A stretch of 64,000 nt of DNA from NCBI GenBank assembly GCA_025331125.1, contig JAOALB010000113.1, positions 1-64,000 of the forward strand, given 5' to 3'. Origin of the DNA: Mycogone perniciosa. Taxonomy: Eukaryota > Ascomycota > Sordariomycetes > Hypocreales > Hypocreaceae. Made by a program: the position numbers and the translations under genes. Within the stretch, counting starts at the first letter, position 1. Every line of letters starts with the position of its first letter. Shown in pieces: positions 11,614-21,881 of this stretch. The notes below the pieces were generated by a model. The model searched no databases, was not told where the DNA came from, and saw only the letters and a list, made by a program, of their open reading frames with translations.

Positions 11614-13995
11614 TCACTCACTCGCTTCTGACCGCATATGCAAGATGCGGAGGAGCATTTCTGTTGTTGGTGGCTGACCAAGAAACTCCTCCAACATCTT
11701 CAACTCATCCCGACTACCCCCGAACTCCAAGATACCCCGCCGATATCTTTCCCAAGAGGCTTGACTGCGGGCGTCATCTGCAAATGTCGTTTCGAATATA
11801 TTTGCCGCAAAGACTTGTGCACTACTCAGCATGACAAAGATGATTAGTACATGCGTCACTGGGGCTGGAAGACGGGGTGGTAACCTGAGATAGGAGTAGT
11901 AGCCGGCATCGTAACCAGCTAGGAGATGTCCGAAGTGGGCGTATGGATGGCCGTGGTCTCTCGAGTCTGGAATGGGCGTAAGGCAAACTTCCGCAGTCAA
12001 TTTGTTGAAGACTTCGGTAGGGTCAAGCCGCTCGCCCTCCTCATGGCTTGCGGGATCGTGAACCAACATGTCGAATCGAGAAATGGCTCTGGATAGGCCA
12101 GATACCCACCAAGTCAGAAACGTGTCTCCAGGCGATTCACCAATAGACTTACAGCTCTTTGAGAAATCGTAGGGCCATGTTCCCATTGCGGCTTGCAATC
12201 AGCCTCTCAAGACACTCATCTGGTATTTTGTGTGACGGTAATGGTTCTCCTGGGTGTTCCTCTTGCCACTTAGCCTGGTAATTTGAATCCAGGGTAGTGT
12301 AATGGCAACTCATGCCCTTCAGTTCGTTTTTCATCCAGCACCAGCTCTCCAGCATAACACTCGGCGCTTCAGCGAAATCTGGCGGCGCTTGCCATCCATG
12401 GAAACAGGAGTACTTTGTTCTCGCCAAAAGATCATGAATGCCATGGCCGAGTTCTGAGAAGTGAATTAGCTTCAAGCTAAGAATTTGGCAAATAAAGCAT
12501 ACCATGAAACAGTGATACCAACTCTCTGTGCTGAAGCAACGCACATCCGGTTGATGTAGAACGCGGAAAACAGCACATCAACACTGTTGCAGGGTAAACT
12601 CTGCTACCATCTTGCTTCAAATAGGACTATTTATTTCCAATCCAAAGAGTTAGCATGGTGTCAATTTTACAATATTCTTCACACAGAATCTCGCAGTGTC
12701 ATTCTTACGCTTTGCAAATTCACGTCTTGTGAGCCGCGATATTTGTTTGGTCTGTATAAAAGGTCAGTGTAGAGATACCCAACGAAGGTGTCCAACGAAT
12801 CTGGCCTGGCTTCCCACACGCTCCAAACCTCAACATCCTCATGCCAGATTGCTCCAGCCATCTGCTCAGCTGACAGCTTTTCGAACCGAAGCTGCAGGCA
12901 ATCCGCAAAAATATCTAGCATAAAAGCAATTGTCGTTTGCAAGGGGAAGTATTCTGCGATTTTCTCATGATCCACGGATGCCTCCTCCTCCACAAGGCGA
13001 GTGTAGTATTGGAAGTCCCATGGTGGCAGTTGGTCAAAGTACTCATCGTGATGAGTTGAGGTTCCGAGATGTTGTTTTTTTGCCAAAAGTCGATCTATCT
13101 CTTTTCTTCCGTAGGGGAGAAGCTCTGTTTGAAGATCGTTGAGCAGCTGATTCACCCATTCGGGGGTTTTTGCGACCCTCTTTTCAAGTCTGAACTGCGC
13201 ATGACTTGAATAGCCAAGCATGCGTGCATTTTCATCGCGACGAAGAATGACATCTTTGAACAAGCCAACGTTTTCTTCCAGTCTCTTATCATTTGCAACA
13301 TAAAGTTGCTTTCTTGTGACAGGATGTGTAGCGAATCTCAAGACAATATTGGTATCCGACCTCTTGAAGGGTACGAAATATTCCTTTCCATCCTGTTCAG
13401 GCCCAGAGCCTTTGTGAAAGCGTTCTAAGTCGGACTGAGGCACGCCATCAAGCTCCTCACATCTGAACCACATGCCACTGTCATCATCCATAATATTGCG
13501 GTTGAACTTCCAGCGTAGCTTGTCGATGACGGTTCTTGATTCCAAGTAGAGACGGATATTGTCGCCCTCAAGCAACCCATGTCCGCACCGTTTATAGTCC
13601 ATGACAATCACATCAAGATACTTCTGAGACTCAAAATCAAGTTCTTCAGCGGCGTATTTAACAGCTTTGAGGAGAAGATAAATGTCCTCACGCGCCGTAA
13701 ACTCCGCTGAAGCTTCCGAAAGAAGTTGCACTGCTGCCTCTGAGGCGTCCCGGGCAGCCTTGTCGGGAGATGCATACCTCAACATGGCAACCACGGCGAT
13801 CTCCCCACTGGTTCGATTTTCGGCTTCGATCAGAGGGATTACGATATTGGCAAAGCGAGCCTCAGAAGGCTGTACACGCTGGACCACATCATCACGGACG
13901 GCCCGCAGATTCGCGATGATGCGCTTGGTGGTTGGGATGACATCTTCAGCAGCAATCAGCTGCGGGAGACCCTGTGGCGGAATTGCCAGAGGCAT
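11614..13995 (-). CDS. mepB: Metallopeptidase M3 (thimet oligopeptidase / MepB-like)
   Basis: This is a zinc oligopeptidase that degrades peptides in the cytosol. Five exons join in frame: 13995-12709, 12626-12503, 12453-12153, 12088-11885 and 11821-11614. They give 707 residues, the usual size for the family. The active-site helix is FHELGHGIHDL: His470, Glu471 and His474 form HExGH, with a third ligand in the following AEAPSVMLESW block. The codon for Glu471 is split by a 49-nt intron, so unspliced translation shows a false SELGH. The C-terminal GYDAGYYSYLSAQVF block, also joined across an intron, is typical of M3 peptidases. The start chosen is MPLAIPP (13995); an in-frame ATG at 14076 would add 27 residues and cannot be excluded. 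There is no convincing signal peptide. Confidence 0.9.
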
Positions 13996-14676
13996 TTTCG
14001 TGACTGTCGGTCGATGATTCTGTGCCAAATATCGGGCTTGATTGATCGGTACTATTGCAAATGAAAGGATGAGCAAAAAAGCACAAGGTATCTATAGGCG
14101 TTGGTTCTGCGCGGGGATTCGAGATCAAGAAAATCCCTGTCCAACGGTCCAACAGAATACGATATCAATTCACGTGGTTCACCCAATTCAATCACTTGAC
14201 CCTCATTTCTGCTTTATCGGCCTTACTACGCTGTTCATCCAGTTGAGCAACTGGTTGGTCGATATGTGTATTGGTATGTCTAGATATCGCCTAACTGTTC
14301 GTGTTCCACCGTCATGTTTTCTCAATTGTTTTCTCACCGGATAGCTTCAATGAAGAGAGTCATTCAAGGATAACTGTTGCACTCCACAGCTTGGTCTGAC
14401 ACTATCTATGTAATAGATCCATAATTCCTACCCCTACCCCTACCCTCCTCACCGGGTGAACACTACTCCACCCCTGACAAAAGTACATTCATGTAATATG
14501 CGCTTATACGATGCGGGTAATACTGACCGCGGTTATCGCCGCCTCGAGTCCGGAGCCTACACGAAATACGGACGCTGAGAAGTAATACAAGAACTCCATA
14601 TCCAACGCTACTCGTGGCTTCGTTGATTATATCCAAGTTCCATCAAGGACCGAAACTGTACTTGAGCTAAACAGGG
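13996..14676. other. Divergent promoter region
   Basis: This 680-bp spacer separates the minus-strand M3 peptidase and the plus-strand dioxygenase. It should carry both promoters. I recognise no specific binding site. Confidence 0.4.
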
Positions 14677-15608
14677 ATGATGTCGACACGATTAATCAGA
14701 CATATTTCCCAAGCTGTCGCCATTTTTTCGTTTGTGTTTGTTGCCTTGGCGGCACTTGGCCTGGGACGAGTCGGCTTTCAATTTGACGTCTCGATTAGAG
14801 ACGCAGCTGATTCAGGATGGGCTGCTCTTAGGTCGCTCAGACGGTTGGATTTATCCGCCAGAGTCCAATCACATTCCTATGAAGTACAGGTTTTTTCCCA
14901 GGATCCCTTAATCTTGTACATCAGGGACTTCTTAAGCGGCGATGAGATCAATCACATTGTTAACTTGGCGTGCGATCTATCCCTAATTCTACAAATCTGT
15001 TACTAAGATGCACACTGGGCTAACCCCTAAATCTGAGCAGCGAGGGCAAGTATGAAGTCTCGAGACTTTGGCCGGATGAGATTGGATATATCGACGAAAA
15101 CGTTAGAGTGTCCGAGTCTGCCATCATCGACCGGACTGATGTTGTCCGTAGGGTCCAACGTCGAGCCAGAAGGATTATGGGCTGGCGAAACAACAGCACG
15201 TATATCCAGCCCATGGCAGTTCAGCGCTATCGATTCAATGGTTTCTATACCTTTCACTACGACTGGGATGGTGGCTCCAAGGTGGGCAACCGTATGACCA
15301 CCTTCATGGTCTACCTCACTGATAAGTGCTCCGGGGGCGGCACTAACTTCCCGCGTGTCGAGCCACCGAAAGATAAACGGTGGTGCGATATCATTAAATG
15401 CGACTCGGGTGACGATGGCTATCCCGGGGTCACGTTTAAGCCTATAGCCGGATCGGCCATTTTCTGGGAAAACTTCCACCCAAATGGGACGGCACACGAG
15501 GGCACTCGCCATGCTGGATTACCAGTGGCCTCTGGCGAAAAGATTTCTTTAAATATTTGGTCCTGGGATTCGTCCTGGAGGCCTCAGGTGTCAAGTGAGG
15601 AGGCTTAG
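14677..15608 (+). CDS. Prolyl 4-hydroxylase-like 2OG-Fe(II) oxygenase
   Basis: Two exons (14677-14969 and 15038-15608, 68-nt intron) encode 287 residues. An N-terminal hydrophobic segment (about residues 12-30) suggests a membrane anchor or signal anchor. The catalytic domain has the iron-binding HxD of FHYDWDG (His171, Asp173), the distal His256 in TRHAGLPV and the 2-oxoglutarate-binding Lys266 in SGEKISLNIW. This is the P4Hc/P4HA fold, which hydroxylates prolines or related side chains using oxygen and 2-oxoglutarate. All key residues are present, so the enzyme should be active. Fungal homologues are usually in the secretory pathway; the protein substrate is unknown. The join restores the block NLASEGKYEVSRL, which supports the acceptor chosen. 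Confidence 0.88.
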
Positions 15609-16246
15609 CATTAGCATTGGATATAACCACACCGAAGGGGAAGTATAGAAATGCTGTTTCCGTTACACAGGGGGATAGCAAGATATTTCCACTGTTTATC
15701 AACAAGAGTGGCTCAGTTAGGAGTAGTGATGGGGTTCTCCATAGAGACATGGCTGAAACTGTCCATGAGCCTGTAGTTAGGATATGATGAACAGGGTTGA
15801 GTCAGCCAATAAGCCTGAGTTATAGTATATACTACCATGGTACTATTGCTGAAAGGTCGTCTGTCTAAACTGACGAGCACCAACTATCTACCTACAACAT
15901 GCGAACCAAGCATCCTGCCTCCTTGCCCGTGTCCTCCCGAAAACAGAGGATACATATTTACTAGTGATCACAACATAATCAGGCCATTTTATGTAACATT
16001 GCCAAAATGACAATACTAGAAAATACAAGTCATATTTTGTAAATTCCCACCCTCGACTTGGCGAAAACTGATACAAGAATGGCGACGATGAGACTGGTTC
16101 TAAGAATTTATTTGCTTCAACTAATCAAGATGCAGCCGATCACTGGTGATATCAGGGAATTGGGCCCCTTTTGCTGTATTGAGAAGAATGAGGGGATCTG
16201 GAAACACGTAGCTAATATGTTAGGGCCCCGAATGAAGCACGAAGGA

Positions 16247-16330
16247 GGCAGCGCCACAATAACTATATTGTTCTATGAAGAACCCCAGACTTTCAAGACG
16301 CATAAGAAGGTCTTATATCCCTTCATCTGA
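16247..16330 (+). pseudogene. BTB/POZ-domain-like fragment
   Basis: The end of a short open frame reads ATITILFYEEPQTFKTHKKVL, shaped like the start of a BTB/POZ domain (beta strand, then F-x-x-H-K-x-V-L). The frame then stops at the point where the domain core should continue, and no matching continuation was found nearby. It is either a truncated remnant or a chance likeness. Confidence 0.3.
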
Positions 16331-16860
16331 TCACATGAAAACCCCCGTGCCATTCTGTAACGTTGTTCAGCCAAGTGACTCTAATTCTTGAAATCATGAA
16401 TGTAATGATGTAGTTGTCTTCAAGCACAAGGGGCGAGTTAAATAGATGAGCCTGGGCCGCTAAAGCCCTTATATAATAACTACAATAATGACAACATCTA
16501 AAAGATCTTGCACAAGACGGTCAGTGTATGACAGATACAGATATACGTAAATGGGATTGCCTATTCATATGCATAGCATATCCATGTATTGTACAAATGT
16601 TGGATTAGTTTTCTTCCTACGCTATACGAAGTACTCGATACCGCTATTGTATATTTAGAGTAAAACGGCCTCACTATTACATTCTCATTCTTCTTACTAA
16701 AAACAACAATTTATGAAACTCACCAGAATACTGTATTTTCAGCGCACTAACACATTACAACCTTCTGCCCCCTAACAACCTCTTCTACGTCCTCTCAACT
16801 CGCAGCGCTTCTACCAGGTCCCTTTTATCCCTGAGGAACAGCCCCGGTAATTATGCAATA

Positions 16861-17040
16861 CTAACTCTCTCTGTGTCTATCTTCTCTATATGTATGTCTT
16901 TTCCTTCTTTATTTCTCTCTTCTCTTGTTATATCCCCCTTTTGTCTCTCTATCTCTTTTCTCTACATCTATAAATATATATCTTCTCTCCTTATACCTCT
17001 CTGTTGTCTCTCTTCAGCTATCCCTATAGAGTCTACCCTC
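16861..17040 (+). repeat. Pyrimidine-rich low-complexity tract
   Basis: About 180 bases are almost entirely C and T on the plus strand, with repeated TCTCT runs. Such tracts occur in fungal promoters and 5' UTRs, but no gene follows immediately here. Confidence 0.5.
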
Positions 17041-18517
17041 TAACATCTGGATTCTTAAATTCTTCACTCTGCGGATCAAATCTCCACAATAGGGTGGTTC
17101 TCGCTATAAGGGTTCCGACATTCGACTCACGCTGGCTGTTGCTGGGCTAAGGTAGAGAAGAAGTACAAACTGACTGATCTCTTATTTCGTCGGTGGTGGT
17201 ACAGCAACATTCCTTTATGGTCCATCGCCATGGATTGCAAACAACCGCTAGATAAGGGTGGGCTATCTATAGTAATAAGAGTTATCCATGTTAATGAGAG
17301 TAATCTGTGGCAATAGTATACAAGTAGAAGTAGATATCTTGCAATCCCTGCTTTATTGTCACTCGCTTGCTGCAACTCGTTCATAATATTGCCACCACAC
17401 TTGGGCCCAGTGGCAACCCTCAGCACTTAAGTATTTTGGTTCGAGGCGTGATCCCATGTTGCCAGGAATTGCACACATCAAAGACCCAAACATGCGCCAC
17501 CAAACAGCAAGACGGTAGTTCCAGAGCACTGGAAGGTCTACCAAAGCGTTGGAGAATTACTTTGGTGAACCAATAACCAAGTATTTACATTCATAACAGC
17601 AACCAACTACCACATGCGAGGAGACATGGGATTCTGAGTTACAAGTCGTCCTACACACTGACTCTGTGTCTTGTTCAGCTTGCATCCATCACCCCGCCAA
17701 ATGGCCATGGTCAAGACTCTAGCTGAGATCCTACTCACTCATGTGACCTGGATAAGATATCCTTGTCCCCAGGGGCAGATCTAATTGCATTAAACTCCTA
17801 GTTCTCAGGCGTAGCACCGCAGCGTCGTCCCTATTAGTCCAGTTTAATGGTTGACCATCGTCCTGTGTGTTGCTCTACACCATACATAATATGTGTCTTG
17901 ATTCGATAACGGGACAATGCATTTGTCGCGTAACGCTGTTGCGTAGTCAGTCTGAACATATCACAACACGGAATTTTGGGCACCTTGATACACACACAAT
18001 TCGACCGTCACCCGCGTCTTCCTTTGATTCCCTAGCTGCCTTTGTATCCGAGGAGAAGGGAGCAACGCATGGTGCTTTTTCAGCTCGTATATGCATAACA
18101 ATATCCCTTGCAACTTCAATTTCCACAAATTCCCAACAATTCCAACAATTAGACCGACGTTATCCGACACCATTTGGCTGGAGAATAAAAATAAAAATGT
18201 TGCTGTACGAAGTATATAACTTAAGTAGTGAGAAACTCTGTTTATGCAATAAAGATTCCGTATCTTATACCACCTGACGGGTGACAGCAGAGATCCATAG
18301 ATAAGAGATGAAGACTAGCAACGGAGCCGAACTCTCAATGCTGATTATATTCACAAATGCAAAAGCATCATTAGCATCAAGTGGCTTCGCGGCATGTTAG
18401 TGACCAACCCCTGCCTCCAAGCTGACCGTTTTCCGAGCAGACTAGACCTCAATTTATGAGTACTCTAGCGGTTTGCGGCCCCTTCTGAGATCAGTAATAC
18501 TCGGAAGTAAATCATGG

Positions 18518-18925
18518 TTATTCGGTCCGTGAATTCCAAGGCAGTATCAGGGATATTGGCAAGCCACTCTTTGAAAATACTACGTGTATTGTATCGGTGA
18601 CACCATCAAGCCTTTTTAGGCAAACCTCTGTCATCCTGAAGCAATCTCTGCTACAGTAACTCCTTGGTAGCGTCTCAAAATCCCTGTCCTGCAAATAAAG
18701 CTCAGCATGAAAGGTTTTAGCGAAGTTCATCGATAGCGTTAGCTTAGACTCTATTAATATAATGCCTTCCCCCTGTCCAATATGGGATGGTGTTGTAACT
18801 ATTATTTGATATGTTTGGAGGGCCACCCTTTTGCTAGCTAGTAGTAATGCAGAATTATGACCGAGTATAGAATTGATAGCACCCTTGACTGACTTTGACT
18901 TTGACGCATTGATCAGTTTCGCCAA
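18518..18925 (-). CDS. Uncertain small hypothetical protein
   Basis: This open frame of 135 residues starts at an ATG and is balanced in composition (MAKLINASKSK... ending ISLILPWNSRTE). No family, signal peptide or membrane segment is recognised. It lies alone in a gene-poor, AT-leaning stretch, so it may be a chance frame or the remnant of a larger gene. Confidence 0.25.
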   Translation of the reverse strand: MAKLINASKSKSVKGAINSILGHNSALLLASKRVALQTYQIIVTTPSHIGQGEGIILIESKLTLSMNFAKTFHAELYLQDRDFETLPRSYCSRDCFRMTEVCLKRLDGVTDTIHVVFSKSGLPISLILPWNSRTE

Positions 18926-19349
18926 TTAGCCCAGCAATTTAGTAATAAGAGGTATCCAATTGCTAGGTTAATCCTGTGGGAAATACTAATCATTCAACAA
19001 CAGTTTGAGATCGTATAGTTAGGTTCTAACTAATGAATGAATTGACTAAGAAACTCTTGTCGTTGCCAGACTAGGTGGGCAACACGGCTGCTTAAATACA
19101 TGAAAAGTGACTACCAACAGAGAAAACGTGGCCACAGTTGAATGTGGTCTCTTGGCCCTAAGTTCCAGATTCTTTGGATGTCGTTTGGCGGGTCCGGTCG
19201 TTACTGTTGACGAATTCGGCTGTGTTGAATCTTAGGCAATTAGATGAGAATGGGAGATGCCTGGTAGTTGATGGATCTGCTAGTAGACCCAAAACCGATT
19301 GGGCAAACAATGCATGAGTTACACAACTGGCTGCCTCCCCCTTTCATAT

Positions 19350-20000
19350 TTATCTACATCGGTCGACACAGCTAAACGTGAAGACAGAAAGAACATATGA
19401 AGGGGAATTCCAGCAGCCTACCCACCCGGGTGCGAGAGTATTGGCCACCCTAGTGCCGCAACCGCGGACGGTAAATGGTGCGATGATATCTCCAGGAACA
19501 AAGGAAGCAACCCGGAGCGAAACCGATGTCAGTCCAGAGTCGTTTGAGCAACATTGGCCGCTCCTTGGATAGGAGCACCTTGCGACTTCGTTCCTGCAGC
19601 CTCTGTTTCTGTACATTGAGATGTAACTCGGCAGACGTTTGGCCAAAGTCACATTGTGAGCACTCTCTAGCAGATCGTTGTCGACTTCAGTCCAAAACGC
19701 TGGCGTGTACCCTTTATCGTTGGATAGACCCCAAATGGTGTTGTTGTTTGTAGAATCTGGCTGTTCTGGGTGATCCGAATACCAGAGACGACCCGGAAAC
19801 TGTTGACGCAATTCATTATTCGGTGCCACGTCCATTGAATTGAGCTCCTATGCTAATTTAGCTTCTTGTCTCATTTTTTCTATGCCCTTGTTGTCACTCA
19901 CGTAAGGCGCCTCAGGAAGGCTGGCGGATGCGTCTTCAGCTTTTGTAGGCTGGCATGTAGCCGCCATAGCTAAAGCAAGCAGTGAAAGAAGGAACTTCAT
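19350..20000 (-). CDS. Secreted eight-cysteine protein with an internal KR site
   Basis: Two exons (20000-19902 and 19847-19350, 54-nt intron) join in frame to give 198 residues. The start MKFLLSLLALAMAATC is a clear signal peptide. A mid-region with an NxT site (HNVTL) ends at LAKR, a Kex2-like dibasic site. It is followed by about 95 residues containing eight Cys (one in GCRN, one in ARC, a CC pair, then single Cys in RGCG, VGCW, FSC and RCR). Eight Cys after a processing site suggests a disulfide-stabilised secreted product. I do not recognise the family, and the pattern is not a hydrophobin (no CC...CC spacing). The role (antimicrobial, effector-like or other) is unknown. Confidence 0.65.
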
Positions 20001-21548
20001 GTTTGTAAATGTTGGTTCGAAGGTTCGTGTAAGATCTGGATTCGGGGGTGCTCTGGTTGAACACCTGGAGATGGCAGAATGCCTGTGTTTTATATATGTG
20101 GGAAACAGTGCCTGCTTGTAGTCTTGATAGTACCCATACTACTGCAAACTTGCTGGCAAAGAGTTCAAGGCTCTAGAGAACCAAGCTAAGAGCTTTGTTG
20201 CTTGAGACGACTGGTTAGACTTCACCTGCTATGCCAGTTATTGACTACCAATTTCCCGATCCCGGTTAAATCCAGCCACATTTACGGGGCAGACTGAACA
20301 AAACCCACATCTTGATCGGACAGTAAGACCTAAATCTATAGAAGGTACTCTATAGAGTAAGCAGTTCATTTTTGAAAATTGGGTTTGAACCAAGCTGTCA
20401 GCCTTAGAATATTGGCTCAGCATAGGCGGGTTAGAATATCCTCTCTCGCACAGTTACAGCGGGCATGCCGGTGAGATTATCGTTTGATTGGTAATAAATT
20501 ACCGCTCATTATGCTCAGACTTAGCGGGGGATGCTTCTGAACCTTCCCGAGAAGGATAGGTTGTCGTTGTCGTAGAAGCCTAAATCATCACTAACCCTGG
20601 AGATAGTTGATTCCCACGGCTCACATTAATCACTGATACGCAAGATGAAAACAGTCTATGGTCAACTCTTTACTACCATATGTTTGTATCGAATTTCAAC
20701 GGTGTTGGATGTGCTGGCCATACCGTTAACAAAACTCGAATATAGCTCATATAACGACCATGGACCCTCAGGCTGTTGTTGGCATAGTGAGTCAAGGACT
20801 TCAGAGATCTGAATCAGTCGAGGTGATGTGAGATTTCTCGGGCAATTTGCTCTTTACGAGTACCTTATCGAGCAGGCGAACGTGTCAGCAACCTTAGGAC
20901 TGCGTTGACCAGGATATAAATGCCTATGATATTTGAAGACAATCCATTGTGGATGTAACCATTTCGCCCAAAGTCAGATATAGGTCCACCTGTGTTCTGA
21001 CTCAGCGTACAATCAAGGAATTAAGGTAATCTAGTTTCTTTAGCGTACAGTAAAGCCGCGGTGTTAGTATAACGAGTGCCGTATGACACGTAATCGTCTG
21101 GTCCACATAGAAGCTCAAAATTAAGCTTATGTTGCCCCTAGCCTGATGTTGGCCGATCTTACGGTACTAGTACCTCCAAGCCGCAGTCCGTTCCAAGCAG
21201 CTGACCACCATGCCACAGGCTATACATACCATTTCAGGATATACGGACTACTAGATTCCATTAGGGAAAGATTTTTACTTGGAGCGGATATCGGTCCGTT
21301 GCCGATTGCCAAGAAACATAGGAATTAAGCTTTACTCCATATTTCCACCCGTAGGTAGTGGCCGAAAATCAATATTTAGAGGATGAGATGGATACAGTGA
21401 GAATTTAGCAAGAGTCTACACACTCAACTACATTAAAGTAACCAAGCCATATTGAATACATGTACAAAGCCCACTTTCGTTAATAACCCATTAAAACGGA
21501 AGTGGTGTCTCTTCCCAGCAAATGTACACTCGATACAAGTGTCAAGCC
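20001..21548. other. Gene-poor spacer
   Basis: This 1.5-kb stretch lies between two small secreted protein genes on the minus strand. It contains the promoter of the left one. No other open frame carries family features and no RNA gene or repeat is recognised. Confidence 0.4.
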
Positions 21549-21881
21549 CTAGTAGTAGCACGCAAAAGACTTCAGCTGCGAGGCACCCCCAATACATTTT
21601 CCACGGTAATCAGCCTTCTGAGATGCTGTTCCTTTGCAGTCATTTTGGTAGAAGAAGTTGCAGAAGCAGCTGCCAATCCAACAGGCCTGAATCTTAATGC
21701 TGCTGCCGGCGTTGAAGTTGCGGCAGTTGTCCTTCCCAACGTAGAGCGGAGTGGCCTGGGTCACGTCCACATCTAGGAGGTGCGTTTTACAAGTGTTGTC
21801 TCTGTAATAACCCAGCTCCATTTGTTTAGCACTGGCCATGGAGGCGATAGTGAGGAGCAGGGCGGTCGTTGAAAATTGCAT
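21549..21881 (-). CDS. Small secreted cysteine-rich protein
   Basis: A single exon encodes 110 residues from the ATG at 21881. That start is preferred over the in-frame ATG at 21935 because it places a clean signal peptide (MQFSTTALLLTIASMASA) at the N-terminus. The mature part of about 92 residues has eight Cys (in NTCKT, DNCRN, QACW, GSCFCN, NDCKG, GKCIG and FACYY) and many aromatic and Gly residues. Such proteins in fungi are stabilised by disulfides and act outside the cell. I recognise no named family. The nearby eight-Cys gene at 19350-20000 has different spacing, so they are not obvious duplicates. Confidence 0.7.
   Translation of the reverse strand: MQFSTTALLLTIASMASAKQMELGYYRDNTCKTHLLDVDVTQATPLYVGKDNCRNFNAGSSIKIQACWIGSCFCNFFYQNDCKGTASQKADYRGKCIGGASQLKSFACYY

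Larger units (their letters stand above)
15609..19349. other. Gene-poor region with remnants
   Basis: In 3.7 kb I support no intact gene. The region holds a BTB-like remnant (near 16247-16330), a pyrimidine-rich low-complexity tract (about 16861-17040) and an uncertain 135-residue reading frame at 18518-18925. A reading frame at 17359-17544 (minus strand, Trp-rich) looks faintly protein-like but has no start context or family. The composition is AT-leaning. This fits decayed accessory sequence. Confidence 0.45.

Noticed and set aside
17359..17544. Trp-rich minus-strand reading frame
   Set aside because: It looks protein-like, but no start context, extending exon or family was found.
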